DNA from: Codonopsis lanceolata
Lineage: Eukaryota > Streptophyta > Magnoliopsida > Asterales > Campanulaceae
Assembly (NCBI GenBank): GCA_013146195.2
Contig: CM028380.1
Location: forward strand, 79,588,071-79,652,070
Direction of reading: 5' to 3'
DNA length: 64,000 bases
How positions within the stretch are numbered: the first letter of the stretch is position 1; every line of letters starts with the position of its first letter. The position numbers and the translations under genes are program-made. The notes beneath the pieces are model-generated. The model saw nothing but the letters and a program-made list of their open reading frames with translations. It was not told where the DNA came from and did no database searches. Shown piece after piece: positions 57,640-64,000 of the stretch.

Positions 57640-58530
57640 TTCCAATCACACTCCTTTAAGATATTTTAAATGTTAAGAAATCCTTAATGATAGTTGATGT
57701 AAGAAAGTAGTCAAGTAGATAATATTTTGATTCTTAAGAGCATCATCAATATAAATGTGAATGTGGAAAAGAGTGATATTGAGATCTATAAATTATTTGA
57801 AAAAATATTTTAAATGCAACTGTGGGTTATAAAGATTGTGGATATGACGTGTCAAATGTCAATCAATTTTGTTTACATTCTCGATATGGATGTCAATTTT
57901 TCATATTTTAGTAGAGGATGTGAATATATACTAGTTAGCATTTTACTTTTTAAAAACTCCTCCAATTGGTTGTTCCCTTATCATTTATTTTTTTATTTTT
58001 TTGTCAAATTTATTTTAGTGGGAAGACGCAAATCACATAAGATCAAAACTACAGCTGCATTAGATTTTTTTAAAATTAAATGTGAATAAAAAGAGAAAAA
58101 TTGACGCAGATGATTGAGGGTGTTGATTATTCACGGGTCACATGGGGTCGAATCCACTGATACATTGGTGATGCTCTTAAATTATTATATTCTTTATTTT
58201 TCTTTTCATTTGATGGTTAGAGAAGAAGATATTTTATAAACAAGAAAAAAATGAACGAAATGTAAACATAAAAACAAAAGGGAAAATATATATTGTCTAA
58301 ATATAAAATAAGTGAAAAATAATTAAATTGCTTACTCTATAGATTTTGTCTCATTATATTATACAATAAATAGTTTTTTTTAACCAATGCGTTAAACGCA
58401 CGTCAACTAAATCGTACATAAATAAAATAAAGAGAATAAAAAATCTTAAAAGTTAAAATAAGAAAAATCGGTTTATTAACAATTATACATAAGTATATCA
58501 CTAATCATTATATATTTTAAAAAATTTCTT
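57640..58530. other. Spacer between RPA-like gene and helicase fragment
   Basis: AT-rich; ORF 57814-58089 (+) is Phe-rich with no domain. Probably Helitron interior or later insertions. Confidence 0.35.
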
Positions 58531-58539
58531 TATACACAA

Positions 58540-59078
58540 CATTTATTGTTTTATAAGTTGGTTTTTCATCTTCATGGCATATTAATATCTTCAAACCAAA
58601 ATAATTTGTTACTCTAGAAACTGCGACATATAACTGCTCACGACTAAATATTGGTTTCTTCAAAAAGAGACCTACGTGTAATTATTGACTTTGGCATTTG
58701 TTAATTGTCATTGCATATGATACCAGCAATGGAAATTATCTTCTCTAGAACTTGAAAGACAGTCTTACATCGAATAGAGTTAATGACAAACTTGGGATAA
58801 AAACATTTTCTCCAGCATTGCTTCCTTTCAAAAAAAATTGTTTCAACAATGTGATCCCCAAGATTTATGATGATTAGTCTTGTTCCATTGCACAACCCTG
58901 CAACATGGTTAATGTTTCTCAATAGCATTACTGGAACATCAATTTTAAGTATCAATTCATGTCCTCGCAACCACGAACACTTTATGTTATTCAAAAACTC
59001 TATAGAATGAATGTATTCGAACAAACTTAAATTTTTTCCGGCCTGCAAATAGAATCTGAACTCAAATAAGTTCTTCAT
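58540..59078 (-). pseudogene. Helitron helicase (Pif1 family) C-terminal fragment
   Basis: 59078-58701 reads EYIHSIEFLNNI, HELILKIDVPVMLLRNINHV, AGLCNGTRLIIINLGDHIVE. After a frameshift at about 58720, 58715-58560 reads AMTINKCQSQ, HVGLFLKKPIFSREQLYVAV, SRVTNYFGLKILICHED. This is the last third of the superfamily 1 helicase of plant Helitrons (motifs V and VI area). One stop replaces the Gly-Gln-Ser part after SQ. The N-terminal helicase and Rep (HUH) domains are not upstream in the window, so the element is 5'-truncated. Same strand and order as the RPA-like gene. Confidence 0.85.
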
Positions 59079-59199
59079 TTTGAATGATTACTTTTATTAA
59101 ATTATATTTGTATTTTATGAATAAAGAAATTTCTAATAAGAAAATAAGCTAAAATCAAAATAATGAAATTATTTTTACCATTAACCATTATTTTTGTTT

Positions 59200-59935
59200 T
59201 GTAAATTATTTTGATTTTACTAACTTCCATTATATTTTTGGTTGTATTGACTTCGTAACTATTATTTTTGTTTTATTTTTAAGAATTAGTTCTACGGAAA
59301 ACTTTTGTTCTGTAAATTATTTTTATTATTTTGCTAACCCCAGTTTAAATTGTTTTGTTTTATTAACTTTGTAATTATTATTCTTGTTCCATCAAATATT
59401 TTTATTTTACTAACATATTTTAGTTTTACATAACTAGTTTAAAGAATTTAATTTAAATTTTTGTTTCATAAATTATTTTTATAATTTTACTATCCTCAGT
59501 TTAAATTATTTTTGTTCCATCAAATATTTTTATTTTACTAATGTATTTCTGTTTTACATAGCTATTTTTAAGAATTTGTTTTAAACTTTTGTTCGGTAAA
59601 TTATTTTTATTAGTTTAGACACCTCAATTTAAATTGTTTTTTTGTTTTATTGACTTTGTAACTATTATTTTTGTTTCATCAAATATTTTTATTTTACTAA
59701 TGTATTTTTGTTTTACATATATATTTTTAAGAATTTGTTTTAAAATTTTGTTTCGTAAATTATTTTATTTCACTAAGCTCCGCATTAAATTATTTTTGTT
59801 TTTTTTATTCTGTAACTTTTATTTTTATAGTGGCTTGTTCCATAAATTATTTTATTTTACTAACCTCTTATATTTTTGTTTTCTTGATTCTTGAACTATT
59901 ATTTTTGTTTTAGTTACTATTTTTAATGTTTAAAG
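59200..59935. repeat. T-rich tandem repeat
   Basis: Units of about 130-160 bp, four or more copies, each with TTTAAATT(G/A)TTTTTGTT, CATCAAATATTTTTATTTTA, CTAATGTATTT and AAGAATTTGTTTTAAA. Decayed and strand-asymmetric in T. Apparent ORF 59634-59894 is Phe-rich noise. Confidence 0.75.
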
Positions 59936-61262
59936 AGAGAAAAATGTTTAAACATAATTAAAAGATGGGAGATGGTGGCGATGAGAGAGAAAATAGGGAG
60001 GAGACGGGAGAGAGAAAGATAATTAAAACCAGAAAAAATATGGAAAAGATATGAAAGAAAAAGAGTGAAATGATAATTCAAAAGTAAGATAGATAAAAAT
60101 ATAACAATAAAAAAAATATTAAAAAAATGAGTTTAAAAGAAATCCAATCAATTAATAACTAATTTCGATAAACTTAATCCATGAAATCTAGATAATTAAT
60201 TGTTATGAAAGAATTGACAAAAAAACTGCAAACATAACTTTCGTGTAAACATTCATTAAAATCTTGCTTCGGTTATAATTATATACTACATAAGATCACA
60301 ATTACAACAACAACAACAAAAGTTTGGGCTCAACATATAATAGTCAACGTGAAAATTATGCCATGTAAACTCTTTTTTCGATCATGAATAATTATATTTT
60401 TATAATAATATAACACTTAATTTGATTCAAAAAAGTCAAACATAACAATAATATAACACTTAATTTTATTTTTGTTGGGACAATTTTATTTTTGTTGGGA
60501 CAGGGAGTAAAAATTTATCGTGTATGTCTCTTTTAATTATACTCAATTCGTTTCGAACAAAAAGACCACTATTTCATTTAAATATTTCATTTGAAATATT
60601 TCATTTAAAAAGTCAATTTTTAAAAATTAAAGCATAAAAGTGTTATTTTATTACTAAAAAACTATTAAAATGTCATTTTCTTTTTAAAAAAAATTTGACT
60701 TTCGAATGAAAATTTTTGCCAAAACCAGAGAGAGTATGTATCTAGTGAAATGAGGGCTTCCTTGGACGTAGAGAGCCTGATTTTCTGATTAGCATGTGTT
60801 TGTTGGCATGAAAAACATGTTCAGGTCATGTGCACATATTAAAGGACAAAAAGGCCACGCCAGATGTCACGCTAGCAGCAAGTGGGCCATTTCCGTTCAA
60901 AAACTCTGGGAAACGGAAACCCCTTTTGCCCGCAATTGCGCGGAAATTGAAACTTTGGGTTCCAATGTGCAAAAATGGAAATGACAGAGCCCTAAATGCA
61001 ACGATTGTAAATCACAGGGTGGTAAAGTGCAATGGACGCTTAAAAGTTAAATTCTCACAATATTGAGTGAGCAGTACTGAAAAGAAGTGGACAGTTGGTC
61101 GCTCCTCACGAGTCACGATGGAAGATAGGAGTACTAATAAAATTACACTCAATATGACCAAAAGGAAAGAAAAAAAAAAAGAGAGGGAATATTTCAGGTG
61201 AGCATTGACAATAGACTGAATGGAGACATTTTGCTACTGGAATCAAAATCCAACTCAAACTG
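59936..61262. other. Intergenic, with one MITE
   Basis: 59950-60080 is purine-rich. 60540-60736 has degraded Stowaway-like ends (TACTCAATTCGTTTCG, CAGAGAGAGTA). 60775-61080 is GC-richer with two overlapping ORFs (62 and 78 codons) of no known type. No gene supported. Confidence 0.45.
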
Positions 61263-63160
61263 TTAGTCGTACAATTTTTTGGCAGATTGAGTTCTCATTG
61301 TCTTGCTTTCATTCTTCAGAACTTTCTCTGTCGACTTCTCGCTTCGTGACACCGCTTTCGCAATAGCTTTCAACTTTCTTACGTTCTTTGTTCTCTTCAT
61401 TTGTATTCCCTTTATTTTTCTGTAATGAGGGAGAAAGAGAGTTCAAGTGGTAGCATGATAAGGGGCCACAAAAGGCAAAACGAGAAAAGATTGTGCTTCA
61501 ACCAGGGCAGAGAAGCGATATTGCACAAAGGAGGGTAAAAGCTTGTGCATACTATTTTTATGCACTACAAAATAAAGGGGGGAAACTAGCAAATTATTAC
61601 ACTAATACTCCTTTCAAAATACCTTACAAAAATATTATTCCCGCGTGGGGGGGGGGCGCTTATATTCCATGTTTCATTAAACGTGTCTCTGCCCCATTCT
61701 AAGAAGTAAGAAGAGTACTTAGTTAGGATTCCCACAATCAAAGGGGGCAGGAACCATACAGCTATACAAATAGAATGATTGCTTTTTATACTAACCTAAA
61801 ACTAGGGTTTGACTCTAAATATATAATAGATAAATACCCTGAAGGGTCTACAGTGTATCAGTGCAAGCGGTTATCGGGAACATCATAGCTGGTAAAGGTG
61901 AAGTAAATTCATTCAAAAAAGACAATCATTTCGTAACATACGTTTTTACAAAAAGGACACTCAATTTGGAACAAACAAGGTAGACCTGAACCATAACCAC
62001 TTGTTTCAGATACACAGCAGTTGCCGGTAGAGAAACACATTTTTGAGAAATTCCCCAAGAAACTCGTCATTCCAAAAAAAGTAAGAATGTTAAATAACAC
62101 ATTTTCAAGAACGTCTCCATTCTAATTTGCATACCTACCAGTAAAGCACCAACTCCCCAAAAGAGTACATGCGAATAGCTTTCACAGAAGGAGCAAACCC
62201 CATATGTGACTAAGCACTCCATTATATATCCACATGTTACTCGGAAATGCAACTGATATTTCCAAATTTCTTCTTCAAGAATTGACCAACAAACGCCCTT
62301 ATTTACTGAAACTTTTTGTCCTCCATCATTGCATATTATATTCTCTATCAATGAAATTTATATAAAGAGTGCTTATAGATTTAAGGTCCACTAGATATCC
62401 AAAAACTATACTGCTGACTCCAGGCAAACCAAAATGCTCCAATTATCACGGCGAAGATTCCCAGAGTACATTCCAAAAGCAGTGGCCCAAAATCCATAAG
62501 CTATTTTAGGAGTATTAAATTTCAAATGAGATTCTTCTTTTGTTCTGTTCATTCAAATTCACTTCTTAGTAAATTAATTTCCTAAAACTTTAATTTACAA
62601 TGCTAAACTCGACTTTCTTAGAATCCAAACTGAACGGAAATTATACTTTAATTCATTTCTTACTACCAAAATCCAATTTGCACAGAATGCATTCCAATTT
62701 CATACTTGAATTGAGAAACAAATAATGAATTTTAAGAATTCAACCCAAAACAACTCAACAAACCGTACTCAATTACGGTGAATTTAAAGAGATTGAAGAA
62801 GAACAATTCAAAACCTAATGATTTAACATTTATAGTATGACTATTCATAAACTAACTGGAAATAAAATACTTGACTAAGCTGACCTGCTGGAAACACCTG
62901 AAGATATTTTGGGAGCTGCAGATTCCGACGTGTCCATCGCTGCAAATATAATTGTAATTGAAAACTCAATAACGTTAGCAGGAAGCGAAATCTCGAACCA
63001 ACAAGTAGCAATTAAAAGGAGGGAGAAAAGTACACATATGCATATGTATATATCCGTGCATATAGGTGGGGTCTATACCTTGAGGTACATCTGCAACCGT
63101 ATGATCTGCATCAATCGACATAGAAGCATCTTTCTTCTTCTTGTTCCTGTTCTTAGCCAT
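61263..63160 (-). CDS. Small Lys-rich conserved plant protein of unknown function
   Basis: Three exons: 63079-63160, 62885-62939, 61263-61419. Splicing (CAAG|GTATAG, TTTGCAG|CG, AGCAG|GTCAGC, CATTACAG|A) joins frames exactly to 97 codons and TAA. The protein starts MAKNRNKKKKDASMSIDADH, passes VPQAMDTSESAAPK, then a basic KIKGIQMKRTKNVRKLKAIA, KAVSRSEKSTEKV and ends QSAKKLYD. I recognise this layout from other plant genomes as an uncharacterised family; the dense Lys/Arg suggests a nuclear or nucleolar place, which is inference. All frames and splice sites are intact, so the gene is probably live. Leader at 63161-63235 has TAGGGTTT-type words. Confidence 0.82.
62381..62497 (-). CDS. Possible short membrane-protein exon in intron 2
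   Basis: Open frame MDFGPLLLECTLGIFAVIIG, then AFWFAWSQQYSFW; a single hydrophobic helix of about 20 residues after a conventional ATG. A donor-like CAGCA|GTATAG lies inside. Minus-strand ORF 62351-62067 downstream contains another hydrophobic stretch and a CTG|GTAGGT donor. They could be exons of an unrecognised gene, or chance. Confidence 0.25.
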   Translation of the reverse strand: MDFGPLLLECTLGIFAVIIGAFWFAWSQQYSFWISSGP

Positions 63161-63234
63161 GGTGCACGGAGGAGAACAGGGAAACACGAATTTAGGGTTC
63201 TTCCGTTTAACAAAACCCTAATTCTTAATTGAAT

Positions 63235-63580
63235 TCACCGCTTTAAGTACAATGTACTCCTATATTATTATCAAGTACTCCTATAACCCAAGAGTCAGGA
63301 TCATATTAAAATATATTAATCTTACATTTGATATCGATTCAAGTTAACTTGTCAATTAGTAAATTAACAAAATTCATTATTTAAACAAAATCAATTACTG
63401 ATTAACAAGTTAACGGTGGATATGATATTGGAATATAAGATGAAATACATTTTTGGAATAGAGAATCTGAACTCATAACCCAAGGGCATTGACGTTAACA
63501 AGTGTTGAAAACCGCGGGGTGAAACTGTTTAAACCGAAAAAGCTATGATTAAATCGGAGGTTTTGGCAATCCTTTTAATC
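63235..63580. other. AT-rich upstream spacer
   Basis: No gene or repeat end seen. Confidence 0.5.
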
Positions 63581-63583
63581 TTA

Positions 63584-64000
63584 GGCTCAGTTTGTTTCAC
63601 GAAAAATCATTTCCAAAAAATGATTTCTGAAAAATCAAAAGATTTCATTTTTAGGTGTTTGGTAAATCTTTTGAAAATATGTCAGAAAATATTTACTGGT
63701 GTTTGGCAAACACACGGAAAATGTTACAGAAAACAATATATGAATAAATACAAAACTAGAAAATAGAAAATGAATAATGTTTAGGATGTCCCTAGAAAAT
63801 CAATAAGGACCATCTTTTTTTAATAAGGTCCATCATTTTTTAATCTCACAATTACAAATATTTTTTTTGATAATTGATATGAAAAAAAAACATTTTAAAA
63901 TAGAAAATAGACAATGTTTAGGATATCCCTAGAAAATATTACGGAAAACTATATATGAATAAATACAAAAAAAAACATATTCTAATATTAATGCACATAT
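63584..64000. mobile_element. Tourist-like MITE, cut by window end
   Basis: TTA target, then GGCTCAGTTTGTTTCACG, the same terminus as 36923. Near 63780-63960 a piece of the interior (CCATC..TTTTTAATCTCACA, ATGTTTAGGAT.TCCCTAGAAAAT) is repeated, so this copy has an internal duplication. Confidence 0.75.

Noticed and set aside
60796..61066. Two overlapping plus-strand ORFs
   Set aside because: Overlap in different frames with no domain; they lie downstream of the small gene and are probably chance.

Overview
This is nuclear DNA of a flowering plant. It is AT-rich, mostly non-coding, has GT-AG introns, and is crowded with plant transposon families (Tat-type Ty3/gypsy, Ty1/copia, Helitron, SINE, Stowaway and Tourist MITEs). 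The SINE tail (GGTAAGGTCT) and the solo-LTR start (TGTAGACACCCC) look asterid-like to me, but that is a weak inference.

Only two cellular genes can be supported, both on the minus strand and both split into short exons. The first (35372-43805) belongs to the VAL/HSI2-like B3 transcriptional repressors: seven exons give a Cys-rich N-terminal zinc-binding region and a complete B3 domain, then an in-frame TAG as the last codon of exon 7. The second (61263-63160) is a complete three-exon gene for a 97-residue Lys-rich protein of a conserved plant family of unknown function.

Layout. 1-3900 is a near-identical copy of 34242-38225, the 3' half of the B3 gene, and is cut exactly at a 100-N gap (3901-4000). 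4001-13805 is gene-poor, with degenerate repeats, a CATTGCGATGCC minisatellite (10180-10600) and three Stowaway-like MITEs. 13806-18122 is the 3' end of a probable Sirevirus-type copia element: a long LTR holding a Tourist-like element swollen by a (TAA)n tract, a polypurine tract, and an unassigned coding remnant. 18123-31762 is a 13.6 kb Tat-lineage Ty3/gypsy element on the minus strand (gag-PR-RT-RH-INT). It carries an antisense multi-exon extra ORF on the plus strand, a palindromic minisatellite between the two converging coding regions, and a nested 1.77 kb solo LTR. Its 5' LTR edge plus flank is tandemly duplicated (31386-32324). 32325-34203 is MITE-rich. 34242-43805 holds the B3 gene. 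46063-51575 is a decayed copia element with a SINE inserted into the codons of its YVDD catalytic box. 51600-55370 is a decayed Ulp1-type (C48) protease gene flanked on both sides by arrays of one ~67 bp minisatellite. 55726-59080 is a Helitron remnant (helicase C-terminus and an RPA1-like gene). 59200-61262 is low-complexity T-rich sequence and MITEs. 61263-63160 is the small gene, and 63584-64000 another Tourist-like copy.

The transposon ORFs are broken by stops and frameshifts; nothing here looks like a currently autonomous element. The most unusual architectures are the antisense ORF system in the Tat element, the protease gene embedded in its own minisatellite, the SINE built from repeated box-B-like modules, and the large duplication that ends at an assembly gap.
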